Source: an alpha proteobacterium 3107
Lineage (GTDB): Bacteria > Pseudomonadota > Alphaproteobacteria > Rhodobacterales > Rhodobacteraceae
Direction: 5' to 3'
NCBI GenBank assembly: GCA_001483205.1
Contig: JPPB01000121.1
Coordinates: 1-21,472, forward strand
Length of the DNA stretch: 21,472 nucleotides
Numbering within the stretch: the first letter of the stretch is position 1; each line of letters begins with the position of its first letter. The notes under the pieces are model-generated. The model did no database searches and was not told the origin of the DNA. It saw only the letters and a list, made by a program, of their open reading frames with translations. This document shows positions 1 through 7,801 of this stretch, in pieces. A program made the position numbers and the translations under genes.

Positions 1-68
1 TGATCAACGTGACCAATCGTCCCGATGTTCACATGCGGCTTCAGACGCTCAAACTTTTCCTTCGCCAT
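1..68 (-). CDS. tuf: Elongation factor Tu, N-terminal fragment (cut by window edge)
   Basis: Only the first 22 or so codons are inside the window. They read MAKEKFERLKPHVNIGTIGH followed by V-D, which is the near-invariant EF-Tu start leading into the first GTP-binding loop. EF-Tu is the GTPase that delivers aminoacyl-tRNA to the ribosome. An AGGAGG ribosome binding site lies 5 bases upstream (74-79). The gene follows fusA on the same strand after 55 bases, the usual last position of the bacterial str operon, so it is probably co-transcribed from the promoter upstream of rpsL. Identity is certain from the sequence and context. The rest of the gene is not visible, and whether a second tuf copy exists cannot be told from here. 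Confidence 0.95.
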   Translation of the reverse strand, partial: MAKEKFERLKPHVNIGTIGHVD

Positions 69-123
69 TGTGGCCTCCTGTTACCTTGAGGGGGCTGCGC
101 AAACCCGCCGCCCCGATTTCGCC

Positions 124-2241
124 TCAGGCATATTTCGCCTGAATTTCTTCCGAGATGTTCTGCGGCACCGGATCATAGTGATCAAACTGCATCGTGAACT
201 GCGCGCGGCCTGAGGACATCGACCGCAGCGTGTTGATATAGCCGAACATGTTCGCCAGCGGCACGAAAGAGTGGATGGCAACGGCGTTGCCGCGCGGCTC
301 CTGCCCCGTCACCTGCCCCCGGCGCGAAGTCAGATCACCGATGATGCCGCCGGTATAGTTCTCCGGGGTCACCACCTCGACCTTCATTATCGGCTCAAGC
401 AGCTTCGCGCCCGCCTTTCTCAGCCCCTCGCGCATACACATGCGCGCCGCGATCTCGAAGGCCAACACCGAGGAATCCACATCATGGAACTTGCCGTCGA
501 TCAGCGCGACCCGGAAGTCGATCACCGGGAAACCGGCCAGCGGCCCCGAATCCATCACCGAGCGGATGCCCTTTTCGACACCGGGGATATATTCCTTAGG
601 CACCGCGCCGCCGACGATGCGGCTTTCAAACTCATAGCCCTCGCCCGGTTCGGCGGGTGCGATGATCATCTTCACCTCGGCAAACTGCCCGGCCCCGCCC
701 GACTGTTTCTTGTGGGTATAGACATGTTCGGTTTCATGGCCGATGGTTTCGCGATAGGCGACCTGCGGCGCGCCGATATTGGCCTCGACCCTAAATTCGC
801 GCTTCAGACGATCCACCAGAATGTCCAGGTGTAGCTCGCCCATCCCCTTCATTATCGTCTGGCCGGATTCGGGGTCAGTCTCGACCCGGAAGGACGGGTC
901 TTCGGCGGCCAGACGCGCCAGCCCCTGGCTCATCTTTTCCTGATCATTCTTGGTCTTCGGCTCGACCGCGATCTCAATCACCGGATCGGGAAAGGCCATG
1001 GTTTCCAGCACCACCGGCTGTTTGGCGTCACAGAGCGTATCGCCCGTTGTCGTGTCCTTCAGCCCCGCCAGTGCGATGATGTCACCTGCAAACGCCTCGT
1101 CAATGTCCTCGCGGTTGTTCGAGTGCATCATCATCATCCGGCCAATGCGTTCGCGCTTGCCCTTGGTGGCGTTCAGCACCGTGTCGCCCTTTTTCATCTG
1201 GCCCGAATAGATGCGGGTGAAGGTCAGCGAGCCGACAAACGGGTCGTTCATAATCTTGAAGGCAAGGCCGGAGAACGGCATCGCATCATCGGCACGGCGG
1301 GCGATAGTGCGCTCTTCGGTCTCGTCACCCGGCGCAAAGCCCATGTAATCGACCACATCAAGCGGGCTGGGCAGATAGTCGATCACCGCGTTCAGAAGCG
1401 GCTGAACCCCCTTGTTCTTGAAGGCAGAGCCGCCCAGAACCGGCACGAACGCCAAATCCAGCGTCCCCTTGCGCAACAGGGCGCGCAGGGTGGCGACATC
1501 GGGCTCCTCGCCATCCAGATACGCCATCATCACGTCGTCATCCAACTCGACGGCGGCCTCGATCATCTTTGCCCGCCATTCCTCGGCCTGATCCCGCAGG
1601 CCCGCGCGCAGGTCAACCTGTTCCCAGGTTGCACCCAGGTCTTCGCCCTTCCACAGCCATTCCTTCATGGTGACCAGATCAATCAGGCCCTCAAGCTCGC
1701 TCTCTGCACCGATCGGCAACGCCACGGGAACCGGGCGGGCACCGGTGCGCTCTTCGATCATAGTGACACAGTTGAAGAAATCGGCCCCGATCTTGTCCAT
1801 CTTGTTGACGAACACGATACGCGGCACCTTGTAGCGGTCGGCCTGACGCCAGACGGTTTCCGTCTGCGGTTCGACCCCGGCATTGGCATCAAGAACACAG
1901 ACCGCGCCGTCGAGCACCGCCAGAGAGCGTTCGACCTCGATGGTGAAATCCACGTGGCCGGGGGTGTCGATGATGTTCAGGCGGTGCTTTGGCGTGTCGG
2001 CGGTTTTGCCGTCCTCGGTGCGCTCCCAGAACGTGGTGGTCGCGGCGGATGTGATGGTTATGCCGCGCTCCTGTTCCTGTTCCATCCAGTCCATGGTGGC
2101 GGCACCGTCATGCACCTCGCCGATATTGTGGGACTTGCCGGTGTAATACAGGATACGCTCCGAGCAGGTGGTCTTGCCTGCGTCGATATGCGCCATAATG
2201 CCGAAATTCCGGTAACGGTCGAGCGGATATTCGCGTGTCAT
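124..2241 (-). CDS. fusA: Elongation factor G
   Basis: This is the translocase GTPase that moves tRNA and mRNA through the ribosome and, with ribosome recycling factor, helps split post-termination ribosomes. At 705 residues it has full EF-G length. The visible GTPase motifs are the P-loop AHIDAGKT (residues 17-24), DTPGH (92-96) and NKMD (146-149). The C-terminal domains carry the expected GELHLDI and [15 protein letters not shown] segments. The ATG start is supported by GGAAGG at 2251-2256, 9 bases upstream. It lies 22 bases after rpsG and 55 bases before tuf, the standard rpsL-rpsG-fusA-tuf order, so all four should share one transcript. Nothing is truncated or unusual. Confidence 0.98.
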   Translation of the reverse strand: MTREYPLDRYRNFGIMAHIDAGKTTCSERILYYTGKSHNIGEVHDGAATMDWMEQEQERGITITSAATTTFWERTEDGKTADTPKHRLNIIDTPGHVDFTIEVERSLAVLDGAVCVLDANAGVEPQTETVWRQADRYKVPRIVFVNKMDKIGADFFNCVTMIEERTGARPVPVALPIGAESELEGLIDLVTMKEWLWKGEDLGATWEQVDLRAGLRDQAEEWRAKMIEAAVELDDDVMMAYLDGEEPDVATLRALLRKGTLDLAFVPVLGGSAFKNKGVQPLLNAVIDYLPSPLDVVDYMGFAPGDETEERTIARRADDAMPFSGLAFKIMNDPFVGSLTFTRIYSGQMKKGDTVLNATKGKRERIGRMMMMHSNNREDIDEAFAGDIIALAGLKDTTTGDTLCDAKQPVVLETMAFPDPVIEIAVEPKTKNDQEKMSQGLARLAAEDPSFRVETDPESGQTIMKGMGELHLDILVDRLKREFRVEANIGAPQVAYRETIGHETEHVYTHKKQSGGAGQFAEVKMIIAPAEPGEGYEFESRIVGGAVPKEYIPGVEKGIRSVMDSGPLAGFPVIDFRVALIDGKFHDVDSSVLAFEIAARMCMREGLRKAGAKLLEPIMKVEVVTPENYTGGIIGDLTSRRGQVTGQEPRGNAVAIHSFVPLANMFGYINTLRSMSSGRAQFTMQFDHYDPVPQNISEEIQAKYA

Positions 2242-2263
2242 CGGTCGGGGCCTTCCGGGTGGA

Positions 2264-2746
<483 letters not shown>

Positions 2747-3118
2747 TTATTTCGGGCGTTTCGCGCCGTATTTTGATCGGCGCTGCCTGCGGTCTTTGAC
2801 GCCCTGGGTATCCAGCACCCCGCGCAGGATGTGATAGCGCACGCCCGGAAGGTCTTTGACCCGACCACCGCGAATCAGAACCACCGAGTGTTCCTGAAGG
2901 TTATGGGATTCGCCGGGGATGTAGCTGATCACCTCAAAGCCGTTGGTCAGGCGCACCTTGGCCACTTTCCGCATCGCCGAGTTCGGCTTTTTCGGCGTGG
3001 TGGTGTAGACACGGGTGCAGACCCCGCGTTTCTGCGGGCAGGATTGCAGATGCTGGGACTTCTGCGATCTGACCTTGGGCTGCCGCGGCTTGCGGATAAG
3101 CTGTTGAATCGTTGGCAT
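2747..3118 (-). CDS. rpsL: 30S ribosomal protein S12
   Basis: S12 sits in the decoding centre of the small subunit and controls fidelity. The 123-residue protein has the conserved PQKRGVC and [10 protein letters not shown] segments. Lys43 and Lys88, where substitutions give streptomycin resistance, are both the wild-type residue, and Asp89, the residue methylthiolated by RimO in many bacteria, is present. It is the first gene of the str operon. The ATG at 3118 has only a weak purine-rich site upstream, in a region preceded by small hairpins. The promoter at 3380-3408 implies a leader of about 255 nt. Confidence 0.98.
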   Translation of the reverse strand: MPTIQQLIRKPRQPKVRSQKSQHLQSCPQKRGVCTRVYTTTPKKPNSAMRKVAKVRLTNGFEVISYIPGESHNLQEHSVVLIRGGRVKDLPGVRYHILRGVLDTQGVKDRRQRRSKYGAKRPK

Positions 3119-3373
3119 TCCGGTTCATTCCCCGTGTTTCAACACATATGTTCATGCACGGGGGGCGCACCCGTGCGGTTGTTTGTCCTGTCTGTCCCGC
3201 GCGACCGCGAAACGCCTGAGGCGCACCCGAGAGTGCGACGAAAGAAACCGCCTTCGTCCCCCGTTCACGGGAACGACGCGGCGGGCATACAGAGGATCGG
3301 GGCGCACCCGCCCGGATCATGGCCACTTCAGTTCTGATGCAGGCGTCTGGGGTATGGCCCCCTGCCCGGATGC
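3119..3373 (-). promoter_or_regulatory. Long structured 5' leader of the str operon
   Basis: No gene is visible here. Read on the minus strand, the RNA would contain three exact copies of CGGGTGCGCC (3301-3310, 3220-3229, 3164-3173). Each falls within a potential hairpin: 3295-3318 (outer 4 bp, one mismatch, inner 4 bp), 3222-3237 (5 bp, 6-base loop) and 3156-3176 (perfect 7 bp, 7-base loop). A further 4-bp hairpin with a 4-base loop (3134-3145) lies about 15 bases before the rpsL start, and an imperfect one at 3258-3273. Long leaders of ribosomal protein operons are often sites of feedback control by a ribosomal protein. Which protein would bind here, if any, is not known. Confidence 0.5.
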
Positions 3374-3379
3374 GCGCGG

Positions 3380-3408
3380 TGTATATGAAGAGTCGCAGGG
3401 CTTGTCAA
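3380..3408 (-). promoter_or_regulatory. Sigma-70 promoter of the str operon
   Basis: Read on the minus strand, a perfect -35 box TTGACA (3403-3408) is followed after exactly 17 bases by TATACA (3380-3385), a five-of-six match to the -10 consensus. Transcription would start near 3373 and run through a 5' leader of roughly 255 nt before rpsL. This is the best promoter match in the window, as expected for a ribosomal protein operon. Confidence 0.75.
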
Positions 3409-3678
3409 CAGGGGCAAGAGGGCCGGGAAAATTCGGGCGTTTCAGCCCTGCGGCCCTTTGGCAAACCTCTGCATATCAGCTCAGCCGGGCAGCCGCCTGC
3501 CTGGGCGGGCGCTTTTTGTGACGGTCCACATTGGCGACGCCCTTTCCATAAAGTCTATACGTTCCGACTGGTTGAGGCGTTTATAGCGCCTGCCGGGGGG
3601 CAGGCAGGCGCTGCCCGGCGCAAGCGCCGGGCGGACGGGTTGGTTGTCATGCGCCATTATACAGAGGTCTTTTTGGGC
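3409..3678. other. GC-rich gap with hairpins, no gene seen
   Basis: This stretch lies between the oxidoreductase stop codon and the str promoter. It holds a perfect 10-bp hairpin (3585-3594 with 3603-3612, loop of 8) directly followed by a second hairpin (3613-3620 with 3625-3632, loop CAAG). Neither is followed by a T-run in the direction of the oxidoreductase gene, so they are not canonical intrinsic terminators, although they may protect the 3' end of that mRNA. A third, imperfect hairpin (about 3492-3510) is followed by five T on the plus strand, but no plus-strand gene lies upstream of it. A perfect TATAAT (3656-3661, minus strand) has no matching -35 box. No ORF with family resemblance was found. 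Confidence 0.4.
3585..3632 (-). repeat. Two tandem GC-rich hairpins
   Basis: There are two perfect inverted repeats side by side, a 10-bp stem with an 8-base loop and an 8-bp stem with a CAAG loop. They lie 47 bases downstream of the oxidoreductase stop codon. They could act as an mRNA 3' end structure or a Rho-assisted stop. No U-run follows in the gene's direction (the bases after it read ATAAACGCC). Confidence 0.45.
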
Positions 3679-4899
3679 CTAGCGCCGCCGGGGGACTTTG
3701 GCAAAATGTCTCAACCAGATTTCCGTCCTGGCTTTGTCGCGCGCTGCATAGTCTTGTATCGCCTGCCCGAGGTCGCCGAAAACCGGCGTTTCCCTGTCAG
3801 CGCCGATCTCGGCCAGCCGCATCGTATACCACGCCGTTATCCCGCCCTCCGGGGCATCGGAGAATCTGGGAAAGTCCGGCTCTGGTTTCTGATCCTCTTT
3901 CCATAGGCGGGCAAGCGCAGGCTCAAGGACCAATGCGCGCGCGAGACCGACAATATCAACCGCACCGCCAGCCACGGCATCCTCTGCCTGCCCGCGGGTT
4001 TTGAAACCGCCCGTCAGCATAAGGGGTCTGGTCGTCACCGCACGGGCGCGCTTTGCGAAACCGATGAAATAGGGGCCGCGTCCTGCCCCGTCAGAGGCGG
4101 GCTTTGCGCCGGGAAAGTAAGTCCCGCCGCTGATGTCGATCAGGTCAACCGAAGACCGGTCCAGCGCTTCCACCACTTTGAGCGCGTCTTGCTCACCGAG
4201 CCCGCCTTCGAGCCGATCCGAGGAATTGAGCTTCACGGCGACCGGAAAATCCGGCCCGACAGCGGTGCGGATTGCGTCGATGGTTTCCAGCAACAGCCGC
4301 ATCCGGTTTGCGATTGTCCCCCCGTATTCATCGCTTCGCCTGTTGAACAGCGGCGACAGGAACTGACTGAGCAGAAACCCGTGCGCTGCATGGATTTGCA
4401 CACCGCCAAAACCGGCCTGCCGCGCAAACCGGGCGGTTCGCGCAAACTCCGGGGGCAACTGACGTATTTCACCTTTTGTCAACCCGGCGCAGCGCAGGCC
4501 GGGAAGATCAAGCGCACTCGGGCCTTTGGGGGTGCTGGTCGGTTTGTAGGCAAGCGCCCCGGCGTGACCAAGTTGCAGCCACAGCAGGGTGCCGTTTTCA
4601 CCGCCCCGTTCGGCAAGTTTCCGAAACCGGTCAAGGTCGGACGCCTCGTTGAGCACCAGATTGCCGGGTGTCTCGGCGTAACCGGCGGTGCCCTGCACCT
4701 CGCCGATTACGGATACGGCCAACCCGCCTCTGGCCCAGCGCTGATAAAGCCTGATCTGCCCGGTCGTCGGATGGCCGGTGCCATCGCCCAGCGAATCCGA
4801 CATTGCCGATTTCACAATCCGGTTTTTCAGAGTGACACCGCAGGGCAGTTGCAGCGGCCCGAACAGAACGCCGTGTTGTTGCCGCCGAGCTTTCACCAC
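3679..4899 (-). CDS. NADH:flavin oxidoreductase, old yellow enzyme family
   Basis: This is a predicted FMN-dependent TIM-barrel oxidoreductase. Family members reduce activated C=C bonds, nitro groups or related substrates with NAD(P)H. The 406-residue protein opens with LFGPLQLPCGVTLKNRIVKSA, the usual first strand. It carries HAAHGFLLSQFLSP (from residue 170; His170 and His173 lie where the family binds substrate), then N-R-R-S-D-E-YGG, and a phosphate-binding LTGGF with VGLARALV near the C-terminus. I see no C-terminal Fe-S cysteine cluster or NAD(P)-binding domain, so it belongs to the short single-domain class. The start is GTG (a second GTG follows at once). An in-frame stop lies upstream and a GGGGGTGGA site precedes it. 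The gene stands alone downstream of tRNA-Gly. Its substrate cannot be inferred. Confidence 0.88.
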   Translation of the reverse strand: MVKARRQQHGVLFGPLQLPCGVTLKNRIVKSAMSDSLGDGTGHPTTGQIRLYQRWARGGLAVSVIGEVQGTAGYAETPGNLVLNEASDLDRFRKLAERGGENGTLLWLQLGHAGALAYKPTSTPKGPSALDLPGLRCAGLTKGEIRQLPPEFARTARFARQAGFGGVQIHAAHGFLLSQFLSPLFNRRSDEYGGTIANRMRLLLETIDAIRTAVGPDFPVAVKLNSSDRLEGGLGEQDALKVVEALDRSSVDLIDISGGTYFPGAKPASDGAGRGPYFIGFAKRARAVTTRPLMLTGGFKTRGQAEDAVAGGAVDIVGLARALVLEPALARLWKEDQKPEPDFPRFSDAPEGGITAWYTMRLAEIGADRETPVFGDLGQAIQDYAARDKARTEIWLRHFAKVPRRR

Positions 4900-5002
4900 T
4901 GATGTCCACCCCCCGTTTGTATCCGTTTATATCCGCGAAAACGCGCGCCGCCACGGTAAAACGTCAGGTCCGGTCTGTAGGCACGGATACCGTTCTGATG
5001 AA

Positions 5003-5076
5003 TGGAGCGGGTAACGGGAATCGAACCCGTAACTTAAGCTTGGGAAGCTCGCGTGATACCTTTTCACCATACCCGC
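5003..5076 (-). tRNA. tRNA-Gly, anticodon CCC
   Basis: The 74 bases, including an encoded CCA end, fold as a cloverleaf. Seven acceptor pairs (GCGGGTA with TACCCGC), a 4-bp D stem GTGA/TCAC with loop AAAGGTA, a TTCCCAA anticodon loop and a T arm ACGGG-TTCGATT-CCCGT are all visible. The anticodon CCC (plus strand 5042-5044) reads GGG glycine codons. The anticodon stem is weak: the top pair is a C27/A43 mismatch and the next is G-U. Sequence and length otherwise match bacterial tRNA-Gly(CCC). Confidence 0.95.
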
Positions 5077-5085
5077 GCGGCGGTT

Positions 5086-5114
5086 CTTCTAATCGCCCTT
5101 GTTTCCGGTTTCAA
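5086..5114 (-). promoter_or_regulatory. Probable promoter of tRNA-Gly
   Basis: On the minus strand TTGAAA (5109-5114) and TAGAAG (5086-5091) are separated by 17 bases, ending 9 bases before the mature tRNA 5' end. That short distance suits a tRNA gene. The match to consensus is five of six and four of six. Confidence 0.45.
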
Positions 5115-5169
5115 GGGCTTTGCGGGTGACCGGCCGGACTCTCCGGGAAAGCGACAAGGGCCACGCCGC

Positions 5170-5198
5170 TTGCGCGACCGGGCGGGGCGGCCTAGAAC
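5170..5198 (+). promoter_or_regulatory. Possible promoter of dtd
   Basis: TTGCGC (5170-5175) and TAGAAC (5193-5198) are 17 bases apart, 30 bases before the dtd start codon. The -35 match is weak (TTG only), while the -10 match is four of six. It is offered because the spacing and position fit and nothing better is visible. Confidence 0.3.
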
Positions 5199-5228
5199 AT
5201 CGCGGATGACATCGGGGAAAGGACAGCC

Positions 5229-5666
5229 ATGCGCGCCCTGATCCAGCGGGTAAGCGAGGCCTCTGTCGCCACGGGCGGCGAGACCATCGGGCAGATCGGC
5301 CCCGGCCTGATGATTCTCATCTGCGCCATGCGCGGGGACACCGGGGCAAACGCCGCCCGGCTCGCCACTAAGATCGCCGCCATGCGCATTTTCCGCGATG
5401 CGGACGGCAAGACCAACCTTTCGCTGATTGATACCGGCGGCGCGGCGCTGGTCGTCAGCCAGTTCACCCTGGCCGCCGATACCTCGGGCGGCAACCGCCC
5501 CGGTTTTTCCGCCGCCGCCCCGGCAGACAAGGGCGAACGGCTGTGTGACCATTTCGCCGACTGCCTGCGGGGGGCGGGCGTCACGGTTGCCCAGGGCAGG
5601 TTCGGGGCCGAGATGCAGGTGGCGCTGATCAATGACGGGCCGATGACGATCTGGACCGAGTGCTGA
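5229..5666 (+). CDS. dtd: D-aminoacyl-tRNA deacylase
   Basis: This enzyme hydrolyses the ester bond between a D-amino acid (or glycine on tRNA-Ala) and tRNA, clearing mischarged tRNA from the cytoplasm. The 145-residue length is normal. It starts [13 protein letters not shown] and carries the two family signatures: SQFTL (residues 77-81), which forms one side of the active site, and NDGPMT (135-140), whose Gly-cisPro pair gives chiral proofreading. The second motif has Met in place of the more common Val (NxGPVT). An AAAGGA site is present just before the ATG. It is divergent from tRNA-Gly and followed, after a short gap, by the convergent LysR gene. It appears to be a single-gene unit. Confidence 0.95.
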   Translation: MRALIQRVSEASVATGGETIGQIGPGLMILICAMRGDTGANAARLATKIAAMRIFRDADGKTNLSLIDTGGAALVVSQFTLAADTSGGNRPGFSAAAPADKGERLCDHFADCLRGAGVTVAQGRFGAEMQVALINDGPMTIWTEC

Positions 5667-5717
5667 GCGCACGGGCGGGCCGCTGTCACCTGCCGGAAGC
5701 AACGATAGTTAAGGCAC

Positions 5718-6602
5718 TCAACCGGCCCGCTCCAGAAAGCTGACAAAGCGCTGTGTCACGCCGTTCATCGCCTTTCGTCGCCAGATGGCATATGTCTGCA
5801 ACCGCTCATCAAGGCGCGCAATGGGTATCTTCACCAGCCCCGGGATCGGCGACGCCCCGGTGCTTTCGGTCAGGATGGTTATGCCCATCCGCCCCGCGAC
5901 CAGCCCCAATATGGCCGCCGAATTATAGACTTCCTGCACGATCCTCGGCATGAAACCGGCGCGACGGCACAAGGGAAACAACTGATAGTAGAAGTATTCC
6001 CAATCCTTTATCGGACCATGGACAAAATCCTCATCCGCAAGCTCGGCAAGTTCCACGATCTGCCGCGTTGCCAGCGGGTGGTCCTCATAGACAACACAGA
6101 CAAATTCCTCTTCCTGAATAAGCCGGGTCTCGGTTCCGGCCATGTTGATGGGGCCGGTGACGAAACCGACATCCAGAGCACCCCCGGCCAGATGCTCCAA
6201 CTGGATATTGGTGACCCCATGAACGGGCTTCAGGATCACGCCCGGACACTCCTGCTGAAACCCGGTCAGCAATCCGGGCAGGCGCGCCGATATGGCAAAG
6301 TCGGTATATCCGATCCGCAACAACCCCAGCCGTCCGCTGTGAACAAGCCGGGCGTTATCGGCGGCGGCCTCTGCCGCTGCCAGAACCGACTTGCAGCCCT
6401 CGGTATATTTCCGCCCGGCAGCGGTTATCCTGACATTCCGTTTCGAGCGCTCGAACAGCTTCACCCCAAGCGCCAGTTCCAGATGCTGGATCGAGCGGCT
6501 GAGTGCCGGTTGCGCGATGTTGAGCCGCTCGGCGGCACGGCGAAAATGCAGTTCCTCGGCAACAACCAGAAAATGGCGCATATGTCGGAGTTCGATGTGC
6601 AT
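5718..6602 (-). CDS. LysR-family transcriptional regulator
   Basis: This 294-residue protein is of normal LysR length. The N-terminal winged helix-turn-helix spans about residues 5-64 (HFLVVAEELHFRRAAERLNI, then the recognition helix AQPALSRSIQHLE and VKLFERSKRNVRITAAG). The rest is a periplasmic-binding-protein-like effector domain. LysR proteins usually bind next to a divergent target promoter and activate it when a small effector is bound. Here the start codon faces the TRAP binding protein gene across 116 bases, so that operon is the probable target and its substrate or a breakdown product the probable effector (inference). A GAAGGC site precedes the ATG. The residues lining the effector pocket do not identify a ligand. 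Confidence 0.92.
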   Translation of the reverse strand: MHIELRHMRHFLVVAEELHFRRAAERLNIAQPALSRSIQHLELALGVKLFERSKRNVRITAAGRKYTEGCKSVLAAAEAAADNARLVHSGRLGLLRIGYTDFAISARLPGLLTGFQQECPGVILKPVHGVTNIQLEHLAGGALDVGFVTGPINMAGTETRLIQEEEFVCVVYEDHPLATRQIVELAELADEDFVHGPIKDWEYFYYQLFPLCRRAGFMPRIVQEVYNSAAILGLVAGRMGITILTESTGASPIPGLVKIPIARLDERLQTYAIWRRKAMNGVTQRFVSFLERAG

Positions 6603-6644
6603 GATGCCTTCAGGGTATCATCAGAGACCTTTTTGATATTTCTT

Positions 6645-6682
6645 ACGAATTAGTTGACACGAATTGGCTGGCTTGTCATCCT
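6645..6682 (+). promoter_or_regulatory. Putative LysR-controlled promoter of the TRAP operon
   Basis: A perfect -35 box TTGACA (6654-6659) sits between two exact direct repeats ACGAATT (6645-6651 and 6659-6665). The best -10 candidate at 17-base spacing is CATCCT (6677-6682), only three of six. A strong -35 with a poor -10 and repeats around it suits a promoter that needs an activator, such as the divergent LysR protein. Confidence 0.4.
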
Positions 6683-6718
6683 GTTTCGGGAAAACTGAAC
6701 AAACTTGGGAGGACTGTC

Positions 6719-7717
6719 ATGTCCGGGAAATCTGCATCTTTGTCATTCGCAGCCGCTGCGGCTCTGTCGCTCTCTGTGAGCACGGCATCTGCGGAGGATG
6801 TCGTCATCAATCTCGGATATGCCGCCGCCGAAGGCAGCTCATATTCCGTGCTTGCCGATAAGTTCGAGGAGCTTGCCGAGCAATATTCCGACGGCTCCAT
6901 CGACGTGAAGGTCCGCTGCTGCGGCCAGCTTCTGGGTGAGGATGAAGCGTTTAAGGCCATGCAGCTTGGCACGGTGGACATGCACATCATCACCGGCAAC
7001 AACGTTTCGCCGCATTTCCCGCTGATGGATGCGTTCGTTCTGCCTTACATCTTCGAGGACAAATCCCACGCCTATGCGGTGCTGGAGGGGGATGTCGGCG
7101 CATCCTTTGCCGAACAGCTTCATGGGGCGACCAATGTTCACCTGCTGACATATGGCTTTGTCGGTGACCGCGACTTCTATAACGCGCGCAACCCGATCAC
7201 CAAGGTCGAGGACATGGCGGGCCTCAAGGTGCGGGTGCCCAAGAACCAGGTGATGATCGACACCTTTACCGAGTTCGGCGCGGCTCCGATTCCGCTGCCC
7301 TGGGCCGACACGCCGACCGCCCTGCAAACCGGGACGGTTGATGGCGCGGACAACGGCACATCCTTCATCAAGTCGCAGAAATTCTATGAGATCATGCCGC
7401 ACTTCACCGTGCTGGAGCACTTCTCTTATTTCTCGCCGCTGTTTGCCAGTGACCGCATAATGAGCAAGCTCGATGACGCCCAGAGGGATGCCGTGCTGCG
7501 CGCCGCCCACGAGGCCGGTCTCTATCACAAGGAAGAGATGACCAACCGCATCTCTGATATTCGGGCGTTCCTGACCGGCGAAGGCGGCATGAAAACCGTC
7601 GAGTTCGACCGCAGCGGATTTATCGCTGCTGGACAGCGTGTGCAGGACAAATACGCCGCAGAGAAGGGCGAGGATTTCGTGGCGCTTGTCACAGCAATCC
7701 GCGCCGCCGCCGAATAA
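6719..7717 (+). CDS. dctP: TRAP transporter substrate-binding protein (DctP type)
   Basis: This is the periplasmic ligand-binding component of a tripartite ATP-independent transporter, which uses the sodium or proton gradient. It is 332 residues long. An N-terminal signal peptide runs to about residue 25 (hydrophobic stretch, then STASA before E-D). The family segments EAFKAMQLGTVDM, then GLKVRVPKNQVM, then PWADTPTALQTGTVDGADNG are all visible. Arg172 in KVRVP is at the position that usually holds the ligand's carboxylate in DctP/SiaP-type proteins, which favours an organic acid ligand. The GGGAGG site (6707-6712) is strong. Unusual: adjacent cysteines 67 and 68 in the segment where most relatives have P-N-G or similar. 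It is the first gene of the TRAP-amidase operon, followed by dctQ. Confidence 0.93.
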   Translation: MSGKSASLSFAAAAALSLSVSTASAEDVVINLGYAAAEGSSYSVLADKFEELAEQYSDGSIDVKVRCCGQLLGEDEAFKAMQLGTVDMHIITGNNVSPHFPLMDAFVLPYIFEDKSHAYAVLEGDVGASFAEQLHGATNVHLLTYGFVGDRDFYNARNPITKVEDMAGLKVRVPKNQVMIDTFTEFGAAPIPLPWADTPTALQTGTVDGADNGTSFIKSQKFYEIMPHFTVLEHFSYFSPLFASDRIMSKLDDAQRDAVLRAAHEAGLYHKEEMTNRISDIRAFLTGEGGMKTVEFDRSGFIAAGQRVQDKYAAEKGEDFVALVTAIRAAAE

Positions 7718-7744
7718 GGGGGCCTGCCGCCTGACTGTAGGGTG

Positions 7745-7761
7745 TTCGGCCTCTGGCCGGA
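7745..7761 (+). repeat. Intercistronic hairpin between dctP and dctQ
   Basis: TTCGGCC (7745-7751) and GGCCGGA (7755-7761) pair with a TCT loop, giving seven pairs including one G-U. It lies in the 84-base gap after the binding protein gene. In transporter operons such hairpins often stabilise the upstream message so that binding protein outnumbers membrane subunits. No T-run follows, so it is not a terminator. Confidence 0.4.
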
Positions 7762-7801
7762 TGCCCGGCTCTTCAGCGAACGGAATCGGGAGGGTGCCGC
7801 C

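Noticed and set aside
3492..3518. Hairpin plus T-run (plus strand) as an intrinsic terminator
   Set aside because: The stem is imperfect and no plus-strand gene lies upstream of it. On the minus strand the T-run is on the wrong side.
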